A stretch of DNA of 64,000 bases from Trema orientale (taxonomy: Eukaryota > Streptophyta > Magnoliopsida > Rosales > Cannabaceae), in contig JXTC01000385.1 in assembly GCA_002914845.1 (NCBI GenBank), forward strand, positions 236,038 through 300,037, given 5' to 3'. A program made the translations under genes and the position numbers. Within the stretch, counting starts at the first letter, position 1. Each line of letters opens with the position of its first letter. Positions 35,926-46,900 of this stretch are shown piece after piece. Under the pieces are notes generated by a model. That model ran no database searches and was not told the origin of the DNA. It saw nothing but the letters and a program-made list of their open reading frames with translations.

Positions 35926-38003
35926 TGGTTGAAATTTGAGTGTTAGTTTTTGTTCTCTCTCTGTATTGGTTGAAATTTGAGTGTTCGTTTTTGTCTTGTT
36001 GTTTTTTAGTATTTTGACAATTGGGTTTTAATTTTTCTTTCATTTTGAGTAACAAGTAGCAATATTGGAGGAAGAATCTCTATAGTGCTCGAACAAATTT
36101 TGTTCCATGCTTAGCTATCATATAGCTCACTAAGGTCAAAAATGGAGTCGTTCATTTTCTTATATAATCTTTAATATTAATATTAATAGGTTCTTTGTCA
36201 TGGTATATCATAATTGTTAACTTTTCAACTTATATCGAATCTGGTTTGTAGTTCATTTCACTAGAAGCGCGTCACGAATTTTTATTCTTTTGTTTTTGCT
36301 TTATCCGAGGATTATGGGTCTTATAAGTATTTATCATCTTTTACGGGTTCAAAAGTATGTCATACATGTAGCAAGAATGCGTATTATTCTAACCATTTTA
36401 TCATTCACACGTTGTGTGCATATGCAATATTACCATCTGATTTGTTCTCTATATGTATATTTATGAATGGGATAATAATAAAAATATTCCTTGGATTTTA
36501 ATAAAATGCTTAATATATTCTTTCAATTTTCGTGAATTACAAAAATATCTCCTCTGATTGACAAATTAATATAAATTTTATATCTATAGCTTATTAGGTC
36601 AAAATTAACAAACAAAATATCAAAATCACTCTCTTTCTAAACTTGTAGCAAAACAAATATTACTTAAAGACCAATAAATAGTGTACAGTGAAGAAAAAAA
36701 AATAGTGCTGAATGAAAAAGAAAAATGACTGAGAATAAGAAGATTTGCTGAAAAAAAGTCTTATATAATTTTTTTAAAGAAACTTTTTCATTTTTTTAGC
36801 TATTTAATTGTATTTAGGTGGTATCTTGGTCATTTAAAAAAAATTATTTGCTACAAGTTTAGAGAGAAGATAATTTTGACATTTTGTATGTTAATTTTGA
36901 CCTAATAAGCTATAGGGGTGAAATTTGTATTAATTTGTCAATCAGAAGAGATATTTTTGTAATTTATAAAAATTGAAGGGATTTATTGAGTATTTCATCA
37001 AAACTAGGGGATTATTTTTGTTATTATCCCTTTATGAATTTATAGAAAGTTTATGGTAATTTATTTTTTGTGCTTACTTGGATTCTCAGCGAGCAAATGG
37101 ACATATAGCTTGCTCTTCATGCTGCACCCAAGTCAAAAACAATTGTCCCTCTTGCTCTAATCCTATTGGTTATAATCGTTGCCGCTCAGTTGAGAACACA
37201 CTTGAATCTGTGAAAATATCACGCCCAAAAAAGAAGTAAGCTTGCGTGGGAACTGAGAGTTACCATATGAAAAAAGACCATGAAAATATATGCTTGAATT
37301 TCGGTTGTTAATGGTATACAGGTCTCCTGTTCTGAATGTTTGTCCTCGTCCTGTTCCTTCTGCAACACCTAATGGCGAAGTTAAGAAATTCACAACTTCC
37401 GTTGAGACTTCGATTGGCCGCCCTGATCTAAACAGGACTACTAATGGTAAGTATCATGTAATGCATTGCTTCTTTTATTTATTTATTTATTTTTAAATAA
37501 CCGAGAGACAGGTTAAGAATGATGATTGATTGCTCTATTTGCTTGCTGGAAAATCAGAAAATAGTTTAGGACGTATAATAGTGTATCGTCTAGTAGATTT
37601 AGTCAAAAATATATTGGTCTATATAGTTCTTTTTTTGTGACAAAATATTGAGTTTTATCACTCGGGATGTGCATTATCACTCTTATAATTCCCTAATAGG
37701 GAAGAATCTTTTTGTTGCTGAACAATTGATATGTGTGTGTATATATATAGATAAATATATCATATACATTGATAACTGAAACTATAATGATAACATATAT
37801 TTTCTCTACAAATTCCAATCTGAGATAGCCAAGCAGAATGTGAACGTTAATTCGCCAACTGAGATAGCCAAGCAGAATGTGCTTTCTGGCTCAATGGACA
37901 AGGACAATACTCCTCTGCAATCCCCCCTCCATCCAAAATGTCCTCGTCCACCATCACCTCTTCATCCAAGATCAGAATCACGTGATATGTCCAAATGTGG
38001 GTA
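35730..38003 (+). CDS. SINA-like RING protein, RING-only, with one zinc ligand replaced
   Basis: Exon 1 is 35730-35867 (46 aa, ending DCPICFETLTIPVFQ) and exon 2 is 37090-37235, with consensus-like borders. Exon 3 is probably 37322-37446 (Pro-rich, SPVLNVCPRPVPSAT). A further exon near 37825-38003 may end at a TAG but its acceptor is unclear. The exon 1/2 border falls at the same point of the RING as in the paralogues at 18.4 and 42.4 kb, and the exon 2 donor is in the same phase as in the latter. In exon 2 the expected CENGH is RANGH, so the third zinc-binding Cys is Arg; the following CSSCC and CPSC are kept. There is no SIAH zinc finger or TRAF-like half. If exon 2 is not spliced, the protein stops at 37238 after 95 residues. 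It could be a decaying paralogue or a RING protein with lost ligase activity. A 562-bp transposon sits in intron 1. Confidence 0.5.
36469..37030. mobile_element. Mutator-type element with about 190-bp inverted repeats, perfect 9-bp duplication
   Basis: The outer ends read GGGATAATAATAAAAATA and, from the other strand, GGGATAATAACAAAAATA. Pairing extends about 190 bp and includes GATTGACAAATTAATA, TAGCTTATTAGGTCAAAATT and TCTAAACTTGTAGCAAA. TTTATGAAT lies directly outside both ends (36460-36468 and 37031-37039). It is inside the first intron of the second RING gene, 50 bp before the exon 2 acceptor. It could form a very long hairpin in the unspliced transcript. No coding capacity. Confidence 0.85.
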
Positions 38004-38278
38004 GAGCTTCTGTAGATGGACAATGTTCAATTTTATCAGTAAGATGTTGAACCAAATGAAGTCGTAAATATTAATGATCTACTCTGTTAAGCTCGTGTTG
38101 TTATCCCAGATGATGAGGAAATTGATCTTGATAATAGCAATACAAGCTCCAAAAGATAATGAAGTATCTAATGATATAATTTAGGTTGTATATTGTAGTG
38201 TGTGTATTGTTGTGTAAATTCTAATAATTTTTTTTATGTTGTGAAAATTCTAAATATTTTACTTTTTATTTCTTTATA

Positions 38279-39770
38279 GGATCTCTAGGGAAGGGAGTGC
38301 ACCACATAAGACCGGTGGTGGTTCTGGTTTCGCTGATGACAGACGTGGCTCCAAGGGGAAGAGGGTTAGGGAAGAGGCAAGGGAAATTTCGGTTGAGAAG
38401 GAACTAAGGAGGGCTAAAATCGACCGTCTGAAGGTTAGATATGATAAGATGACAGGGAAAACTATCCTAAAGAACGGTAAGATATTCCTAAACATACTTG
38501 CCAAGTACGTTCGAGATACCATCTCGGCCTCCACCTTAGCTTGGAAAAATGTCAAGAAGGAGGATATAGAGATCATCTATAACCGAATGGATGTGAGTTT
38601 ATCTCTAATAATTATTCATTATTTATATATTTAACAAATAATTATTAATTGTTAATTTTCCTTATGTAGTTGCATTTTGACTATCCTCGAGATAATATCC
38701 TCTTCATGGACTCGATTGAGCAATCGATGATGCATTATTTGCAAGACTGGTGCAACACCATGAGAAGAAATTTCAGGGAGGTAGGTGGGAAGGAGAATTT
38801 GGCTGCAACCAAGGCCAAACCATACAAGAAGGTCCCTTTGCCTCAGTCGAGTTGTTTATGCGACTATTTTGCTTCTCAGGAGTTTGAGGTAATTAACAAG
38901 ATTTTAATATTATTATATTATTAATAATTTAGGAACTAACAATTTATTATAAATTTTTCTAGAAAGTATCCGCACAGAACTCCAAAAATAGGTCCAAGCA
39001 GTTGTATGCCCCTGGGTAGGGGGTCTTTGAGCATAACTGGACATATACACGAGGGGGTAAGACACCTTAACACATGTTTTTCTATCATACTAAATGTTGA
39101 AATTAAATAATTTTAATAATTTCATATTTTTTTAGGCTCACCCAGAGACCGGAGAGCTGATGAGCCTCAATAACTTCTTCGAGGGTCGACATCACAGGGC
39201 GATCAGTTAGAGGAACGAGTACACCCAAGAGAAACATGTAAGTATTCATTATTTTTGTTTAAATTGTTTATGTTTTATATTATAATTATTTATTAATTTA
39301 ATTTCTTTTTTATTTTTATAGGTGGAGATGATGACCTCTAGAGAGGAGTCACTCACTCAAGCTCAGGCCCGTACTCAAACTGAGAAGGGGGATGTTGCAT
39401 TGTCTACTGAGTCTGTAGTTGGGCCCACTCTCGTCAATGAGTTCCAAATTATGTTTCAGACTCTAGGGACTAGATCAAGGTGGCAAAAGGGTTTTGGAGT
39501 GCTCCAGCGTCTAAGGAGTGTTGGTGGACAAAAAGCTACCAGTATGAGCCATATTGCTACAACACAAAAGGAGCAGGCAGAGACGGTCACCACCTTGAAG
39601 CAGAAGTTAGCCGAGAAAGACGCGGAGCACTAGCACCAACTCACCGAGACTCAGCACCGACTCGATGAGCAGCAACACATGTTGCAAGCGATGGTACCTC
39701 AACTCAGTAATAATAGCCTCAACATCCAATTGCCACCTACGTCTCAGCAGTCTCCGCCTCCGTCGCAGTA
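38279..39770 (+). pseudogene. CACTA-associated Transposase_24 (Ptta/En/Spm) type gene, decayed
   Basis: Five exon-like blocks with good borders can be read: 38279-38592, about 38671-38888, 38963-39056, 39136-39237 and 39322 onward. Encoded words include KNVKKEDIEIIYNRMD, FDYPRDNILFMDSIEQSM, QNSKNRSKQLYAPG, GVFEHNWTYTRGG and AHPETGELMSLNNFFEGRH, then a Gln/Glu-rich coiled tail. The 'QN..NR......G...' plus 'HP.TGE.......F...H' pattern is that of plant Transposase_24 proteins carried by CACTA (En/Spm) elements. In-frame TAG codons at about 39017, 39208 and 39631 show it is decayed or misassembled. It begins about 275 bp after the last exon-like block of the second RING gene, in the same orientation, so the two may be co-transcribed. 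CACTA termini were not identified. Confidence 0.6.
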
Positions 39771-40855
39771 GGTTTTGTTTTTTTTCATGTTTTTATTTTG
39801 TAAAATATGTAATTTTATGAACATATTGTATGTTTTTTGTTGAATAATTTTTTTAATTAATTATTAATTGATTTTTAATTTTATTTATTCTTTAATTTTA
39901 ATTAGTTATTGAATATATAATTATAAATAATATGTAGTTCTAATTTTTTTTATTGATGAGGCTTTTATCGATGCTGTTAAACGGACACGCAACCATTTTT
40001 CTTGTAGCCATTTTTCTTTCTTCACTAAAAAAAGTTCCATTTATTAAACGAATTTGATGAGTTTTTTCTTTTTGAAGGTTTAATTTAACGTTTATGAAAA
40101 TAGTTCAAAAATCATTAAAAAAACATATCAAAAACTCCAAATCTTATTGGGAAAACTTGAAAATTTAAAAAATAAAACTAAAAGCTCTCACTTTTACGGA
40201 TAAATAAAAAAATAAAAAGACTAAAGATTGGTTAAATTTATATTTTCGATTACAAAGTTGGTCCATCTGTTTTCTCAATTAATTACAATTTATTAACATG
40301 TGTCAACTATGAAAAAATACGTGAAGAATGAACTTTTTTCGTGATAAAACTCAAGCGTTGACTTATGCAAGAATATAACTTTACATTTAAAATTTCTTCA
40401 TATGTTTTACCCCCTGTGTACAAGTTGAATGAATTGTGTGATTGTTTTAAAGTTATTTTCAATAGATTTTAAGTGTTTGACATAAATATATATTATTGCA
40501 CAAGTCAAAACCTGTATTTTACTTTGTAGAAAGAAATCCTTAAATTTGCATCTAATCATATTATCAAGTGACTTTTTTTTATTGGTAATAAGTGACTTTT
40601 TGTTAAGAAAGAAAAACGGTTAAGAAGAAGATTGGGTGAAAGATTTGTAAAGTTAGTGGTCGGGAAAAAAATTATTTGACATTTATTAATTATTAATTCG
40701 ACCAAGCAAGGGATATTATAATAAAATAATTGAATTTTGAGTCCATTTTAATTAAATGTCTATTTTTTAAATATTGTAGAAAAAATAACCAGTGTTAGTG
40801 TATATTCCAAGCATAAAGTTAATATACATACTCAATACATAAACTAAAACTAGTA
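39771..40855. other. Gene-free AT-rich sequence
   Basis: No gene, RNA or repeat was recognised between the CACTA-type gene and the next MITE. Confidence 0.45.
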
Positions 40856-40864
40856 TAAAAATTA

Positions 40865-41056
40865 GGGAATAGCTACGGTAGGGGCGTCCTTACGTAGGGT
40901 CATGCCTTAATTATCGTTGGATGGGAATCTGTGGGGAATAACGGGAATCTGTGGGGAATAACAGGAATCTGTGGAGAATCTATTTATATACAGATTCCCA
41001 TCCAACGGTGAATAGACAGGGCCCTACATAGGGGCGCCCCTACTGTAGACGCGCCC
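40865..41056. mobile_element. Small Mutator-type MITE, family 1, copy 2, perfect 9-bp duplication
   Basis: It is nearly identical to 4228-4400, with the same GC-rich ends (GCTACGGTAGGGGCG; right end CTACTGTAGACGCGCCC) and inner palindrome. TAAAAATTA flanks it exactly on both sides (40856-40864 and 41057-41065). It is longer than copy 1 because an inner unit of about 20 bp (GGGGAATAACGGGAATCTGT) is present twice. High similarity between copies 36 kb apart indicates recent activity. Confidence 0.9.
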
Positions 41057-41194
41057 TAAAAATTAATGTATCAAGTATAAAAAATACATTTTTGGGTTAT
41101 TTAGGAACAAAAAGGAATAGTAGACATTGTCAAACCAAATTGTTTTTTTTAAAAAAAAGGACACTCTAATTTTTTCCAAGAAGTAAAAGATAAT

Positions 41195-41801
41195 GGGGAG
41201 TTTACACCTAGGGGGTTACTAACTCTTTGTGATGAAAAATAGGACTCACTTATTAATATTTTTAAAATTAAACCACGTTGCCATGTCATACATACAAAAT
41301 TACTTGGATACATTATTTCTCCAATAAACTCCAAACTACTTCAGCTAACACTGCGGTCCCGATCCCGACCCCAGCGACGGCACCTCTGCTAGACTAGAGT
41401 CGAAAAATTTCAACCGTGGTCGAACTTATTCACCCGTCTTTCCCGGTTGTTCCCATCATTTTTCGACTGGTGGCCAAAAAATTTCGACCCTGGTCGAAAA
41501 TTTTAGGCTGGGATCGAACCACCGTTCGACCAAAAAAGTTTCGACCGATGTTCAACTGTAGTCAAACAATTTCTATCATAGTCGAACATAGTCAGCCGCC
41601 TTTCTGGCACCACCTTCGTTACTTTTGACTTTTTCGACTTGGTCGAAAATTTTCGACTGAGGTTGAGTTAGGGATAATTTTGGAACTCCAAAATATTCAT
41701 TAAATGACATGACAATAAAAGTCCTATTTTTATAAATGGTCTATAGATTGTCCCGCTTTTCATCACATGTATTAAAAGAGGGTCAAAATTGACAATTCTC
41801 C
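41195..41801. mobile_element. Mutator-type element with an internal TTCGACC array
   Basis: The ends GGGGAGTTTACAC...TTTGTGATGAAAAATAGGAC and, inverted, GGAGAATTGTCAA...CATGTGATGAAAAGCGGGAC form inverted repeats. Flanks AAAGATAAT (41186-41194) and GAAGATAAT (41802-41810) agree at 8 of 9 positions. The interior (about 41395-41665) is less AT-rich and dominated by TTCGACC/GGTCGAA words. The frame at 41416-41628 is array-driven. Confidence 0.65.
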
Positions 41802-42384
41802 GAAGATAATTGTGAAGAAATATTTAATTTTTAACTTTAAAGAGCTGTAAACTACAAAAGAAAATACTCTCTAGTTTAGATATTGTGCAATTCAAAGCTT
41901 GAAATTTGGATTTTGCAAAATAATATATACTCTAAGATTAGGAATTTTTTTAAAAAAATTGATATCCTAAATTTACTTTTTGAATAACTTTAACAAGAAA
42001 AAGACAATAATATACTCAAAATTAAGGAAAGAATAATAGAAACTAATCAATTTTGACGGATGATATTATTATCTTCGTTACTAAAATTGGTCCAAAAAAT
42101 CAGTTCAAAATATTATTTTATAGAATCATATATCAGGATTTAAATTGTAGTATTACAATCATATATGAGGATATTATTTTGCAATTCACCCCTATAAGAG
42201 GGTTCTATAAGAGATTAAAAAAAACAAAAAAAGAACGCACGATAAGTGTAATTCACTAATTCTTCGTTTTGCGTGGATATCCGATAATTAGAGTTTATAT
42301 TGCGTGCGAAGACCTTCCGTTTTAGCTTCCGTTTTAGGGTGAAACCTTTGCTAGTGGCACTTTCTACCCTAATCCAAAGAAGAT

Positions 42385-45300
42385 ATGGCCGAAAGTTCTA
42401 AACGAACGCAAGAAGATGGGATCGACACAGACGTGTTTGATTGTCATATTTGCTTCGATACCTTGACAATTCCTTTTTTCCAGGTTTGTAATTTTCTCTA
42501 CCTCTTGCTTGAAGCCCAAGTTTGTTCTCTCCTTCAAATATCTCTTTAACTTGTTTGATGCATATTTAAAAATTTATATCTTGTTCAACTCAGAATTTAG
42601 GATGCTCTTATTGTTATTCGGAACTCACAACTAACTATATATTTTCTCTTTCCGGGAAAAAGAAAAAAAAAAAGAAACCCTAGTGTTCTCACTGTCGATA
42701 CGTTACGTACTTATATATAAAAGATCATAAATTTTTCACCCATAACTGTTCATAATGTTGATATAATGATATGTACTATGTTGCTTTGGGAATAAATAAG
42801 GAAATTGAGGGAGAAATATCCCAGTTTAATTTGTTTAGTTTGAGACTAGTGAACAGAGTACTCTGTTGTTCTGGTTCTTAAACTTTGAACTTTCTGGAGT
42901 GTCATAATTTGCCCGAAAGACTTTCGATGTATATGGCTGAAATTTATTTTTATAGCATACTTCACGAGCATCACTCGTAGAGTCTTCTCATTGTTTGAAC
43001 GATTATGTTTTAGTGCTTCAGTTTAAACTACAAAAATCGATGAGGTCCGAGAAAAACCTACACTGCTATGATTCATAATATTTAAGGTCCTAGAATTGCC
43101 TTCCTCCAGGAGTGTTGGTCATGGAGATGTTTACAACTCAAACTTTTTAGTTGAACGGGTTTTATCCAATCGAGCTTTTAATTCACCTTGGGAAAAAGCT
43201 TGTAAAGATGTGATTGCCTTATTGTACTAGCTTTATATAATTCAGAGAAGGTCTAGGTGTTCTTAAAGTTCCAGAGTGAAGATTGAGTTTGTTAGTTTGT
43301 TTATATACTTACCCCATTTACGTTGAGATTATTGAACTAGCTTCATTAAGTTCTATGCTTGGGTTAAAGGTACCTGAAAAATTGGTAACACATTAACAAT
43401 GCTAAAATAGATGTTTGTGGTATATGTGTCTGTACTTGTCTGTAATGAGATAAAACTATTAAAGCGAATGAAATAAGCACATTACTCAAGTTAAAGGAGA
43501 AAGCCGTAAATGGTTAAGGTGAGGGCAGTGTTCTATTTTGGAAGTAAACTCATATACAATCGATAAATACGATGCAAAACTCAAAGATACATAAAGAAAG
43601 AAAGTATAGAGAAGAGTAAATTAGTCCCCCTTACGGAAAATAAATATTTATAATAATACTCTTACGGAAAACAGGTCACTCAAGCCCAAACTAGCAAATT
43701 AGTCCCCCTTCTCTCGTGCTACATTTGGTCAGTTACCCACGTTGTACTTCCAAACTCATGAATTACGTCTTTACTTACAAAGAAGCATCCGGATGAAAGG
43801 ACTTCCACTGCGTGTTGGAATTCTAGGATGAGAAGAGTCCCCGAGCAATTATAATTTTACTAACATGTTTGAGTCGTTTGAGGTGTTCAGTTTGCTAGTT
43901 TGTATATGCTCATGCTCTGGATTGCTTAATACCTTGGCTTCTTCTCGTTTGGAAAAACATTAAAATCAGATTCACTTACTCGTTATTGTTCTTCAGTTAC
44001 TTCCCCGGGATGAAATTATCATGTTCCTGCTGTACCCCTTTTTGATCATGTGGCTAATATTTTAGAATTTATATGATTAGAGGTTTTCTTCTAAGATTCT
44101 GATCTCTGCGTTTTGGAATTACTTGAGAAACTAAGATGCTATATCATATTGCAGTACGGATAGTTTGTAATTCCTTGTTATGAATTTTTATACTCGATAT
44201 GTTTATATTTATGTATACATTAAATTGTTATGTTTGGGTTCTTGCCTATTTATATATACGTTAAATTGTTATGTTTGGGTTCTTGCCTTTCTATTCAGTG
44301 TGAGAACGGACATCTAGCTTGCTCCTCATGCTGCACCAAACTGAAAAATATGTGTCCCTCCTGCTCATTTTCGATTGGTTATAACCGTTTCCGTGCAATT
44401 GAGAAGGTTTTGGAAGCTGACAAAGTTCCTCACAACGCAGGTGCCAACAAACGGTGAGTTACTATGAAAAAATCATGAGTAGGCGTGCATGAGTTTATCT
44501 TATTTCACTCTTAATCTTTTTTCATAACCGTGTAGCCTTTTAAGACATTCCATTTCAACCGTGACTTAAATGAAATTCTGAAGTCTGACACAAGTGTGCA
44601 GTGTGCTATATTCAAATTTGTGGAAATAAATTGTCAAATTGAATTGAATTTTGAAGTTTATATTTATTGTCTGGAAAAATAGAGAAAGCACAGCAGACTG
44701 ATGTGATGTTGTGCATCTCAACCTAAGTATATAAGTTTTAGGTTAAAAGTGATGCAAAGTCTTTGCAAGATTAGAGAACCTTAACTTGCTTGGGGTATTT
44801 TGGCTTATCCGACTATAGTTATATGATTGAGCTAAGCTTGAAAATACATTCCATTCTTCCTTTTGTCATTTTGCATAGTGATAAACATGTATGATTCATG
44901 CTGAGTTCTCACTTCTGTCAAAAAAGGATGAACTCAGAAACAGGGGTACCCTTTAGTCCCTCTGAAAAGAGGACGAATACCGATGGTGGTCATGTTGAAT
45001 CTGGCTCCACCTCGGCTCTGCCTTCTGCCAACCCTGTCGGCACCATGACTAGCTCTGCATGGAAAAGGATGCCTCCTCCCCTAATGGCTTCTCAGCGGAT
45101 AAGCGGTATTCATGCTCCCATTTCTTCCCCTGCTGAGCTTCAGGGCTTGGCAGCGTCCCAGCAAGATAACGCGATACTAGGAAATCTGGGGAAGGAGGAG
45201 CTTGGAGCAATGGCCCTCAACAGTGGACTCCAGGTAACATTTTTGGTTCAGAGTCGTACCGATATTTGGGCCTTTTTAATGCCAACTTATCCTTGTGGAG

Positions 45301-45636
45301 TCCAATTTACAGGCTACGTTCTTCACCCGCCTTCTCTGGGATCAATGCAAACTGTTGGAGGAGGTAGTTAGCAAGAAAACTTCGGAGCTAGAGGCAGCTA
45401 ATAAAAGAATTATCGCCTTAGATAACGAACTTGGAACACGAATTAAGGCGCTGGAAGCGGCTAAGCAAAGAAATACAGAGCTGGAGAAGCGGCTTAGGAA
45501 TGACAAGATCTGGAGCGACTACAGAGAAGCACAACTGTGCCAGAAATATGAGAATGAGCTTTATTCTAGTCATGTTGCCTTGAAAGCTGAACGAGCAAAA
45601 GTCGCAGAGCTGAAGAAGACCACTTCGTCCCGGTAG
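42385..45636 (+). CDS. SINA-type RING fused to a linker and coiled coil, four exons
   Basis: Exons 42385-42483, 44299-44453, 44927-45233 and 45313-45636 join in frame with GT/AG borders to give 294 aa. Residues 1-33 end in DCHICFDTLTIPFFQ. Exon 2 completes the RING (CENGHLACSSCC, CPSC) and continues SIGYNRFRAIEKVLEADK, as in SINA proteins. The SIAH zinc finger and TRAF-like domain are missing. Exon 3 supplies about 102 Ser/Pro/Gly-rich residues. Exon 4 supplies 107 residues starting ATFFTRLLWDQCKLLEEVV, then a Glu/Lys/Ala-rich coiled coil with heptads (SELEAANKRIIALDNELG, LEAAKQRNTELEKRL). All RING cysteines and the histidine are kept, so it could act as an E3 with the coiled coil as dimerisation or target-binding part. 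The coiled-coil exon could have come from a retroelement gag; that is conjecture. The first intron is 1.8 kb. Confidence 0.7.
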
Positions 45637-46429
45637 GATGCTGCTCTAAGCGTATAAACGGTCTCTGTGTAACTTTTTGATAATATATTGGGATATTATT
45701 AGTATTATTATTCATTAGGTTTTATTTAATTGTTAAGGTATTTTAATTTTGGGTAATTAATTTTAAGTTTTTTATTTTCATCGGTTTCTAGAATTTTTTT
45801 ACTTTTTTAATTGTGTCCAATTGTTTATATAAATAGACTTAGTTATGTAATTATTTTCAGATTGCGAATGAGTTTATGAATATTAAATAATTATTAAGTT
45901 TTCTTCTTTTATAATTCTTCTCTCTTCTTTGGGTTAACTGATATAATTTTATTATTTTTCTACTTATTCATCAGTTTCCGTCCTAATTCTACCTTTGTTT
46001 TTCTATCAATTTTCTTTCCTTTCTCGTATAATAATAGTACATCACTTTTCTCTTGGATTCTTTGTCACTGTCGGTAGCTTCAATTTGGGCGTTACCTATC
46101 ACTTATTGGACTTTTAGGAGTTAAATTTTGCAATTTTAGCAAACAATGTAATATCTTTCAATATTTTTCATATATATTTAAATTCTGTCATAAATATGTT
46201 AAAAATACAAAAAAAGAAAAAAGAAAAAAAGTATTGATGAGCGAAAAAAAAATTTTAAATTGTCTGGAACAAAATCATTTTCAGTCGTTATTCATTCAGA
46301 AAGAGTTTTTTTATGTAGGAATTCTTAATGAATCAAACTATAATATTTGTCCCAATTGATGGAAATATATAATTCTAAAAATGAGAATTTTTCACATATT
46401 CATGACAAAACAAAGCCACCTGCAGAATC
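45637..46429. other. 3' flank of the RING-coiled-coil gene and spacer
   Basis: Probable 3' UTR in the first 250 bases; AT-rich spacer follows. No gene was seen. Confidence 0.4.
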
Positions 46430-46900
46430 AGACCACTGTTATGAAAAATGGTATGCTAAACAGAAAGTTAAGTGATGACAATTGATGTGCTTGTCTTCAA
46501 AAATTATGAAACGTTATTTATGTTTAGCTGCCTATGAAATTGGAATACTTTGGCAAAGGCCTTCCATATTGGAGGGGATTATATAGAGATATTCAAACCC
46601 AATTGACAACCATTCACACCTAATTAACAACTACACCATCTTTAATTGACAACCATAGAATCTCTTAAAATGGAAAGAAATACAAAGGTAACTACTAGAA
46701 TATTAAAAAAAAAAAACAAATCTCTACACTCCCCCTTAAGGCATATATACTAACTTGTCTAAAAATTTTGAGAATACTCGATTTGATTTGAGACTACTTT
46801 GGTGAGAATTTCAGCCAAATGATCTTCTTATCATCTAATACCACAAAGAATCCTCTATAACTGCCACTAGTGTCGAAGTACTTTTTGCAAAATCGTCATG
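46430..46900 (-). mobile_element. Ty1/copia fossil, 3' end (RNase H tail, polypurine tract, LTR part)
   Basis: On the minus strand, EDHLAEILTK (about 46840-46805) is the usual C-terminal RNase H phrase of plant copia elements. It is followed by a polypurine-type AAGGGGGAGTGTAG (46736-46723) and by LTR-like sequence with repeated GTTGTCAATT words to about 46430. The rest of the element is not recognisable and the piece is broken. It is an old relic. Confidence 0.5.

Noticed and set aside
35645-36055. Minus-strand 136-aa frame over RING gene 2 exon 1
   Set aside because: It is antisense to an exon with clear RING residues and runs through a CT repeat.
41416-41628. Plus-strand 70-aa frame rich in RP and FRP
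   Set aside because: It results from the TTCGACC array.
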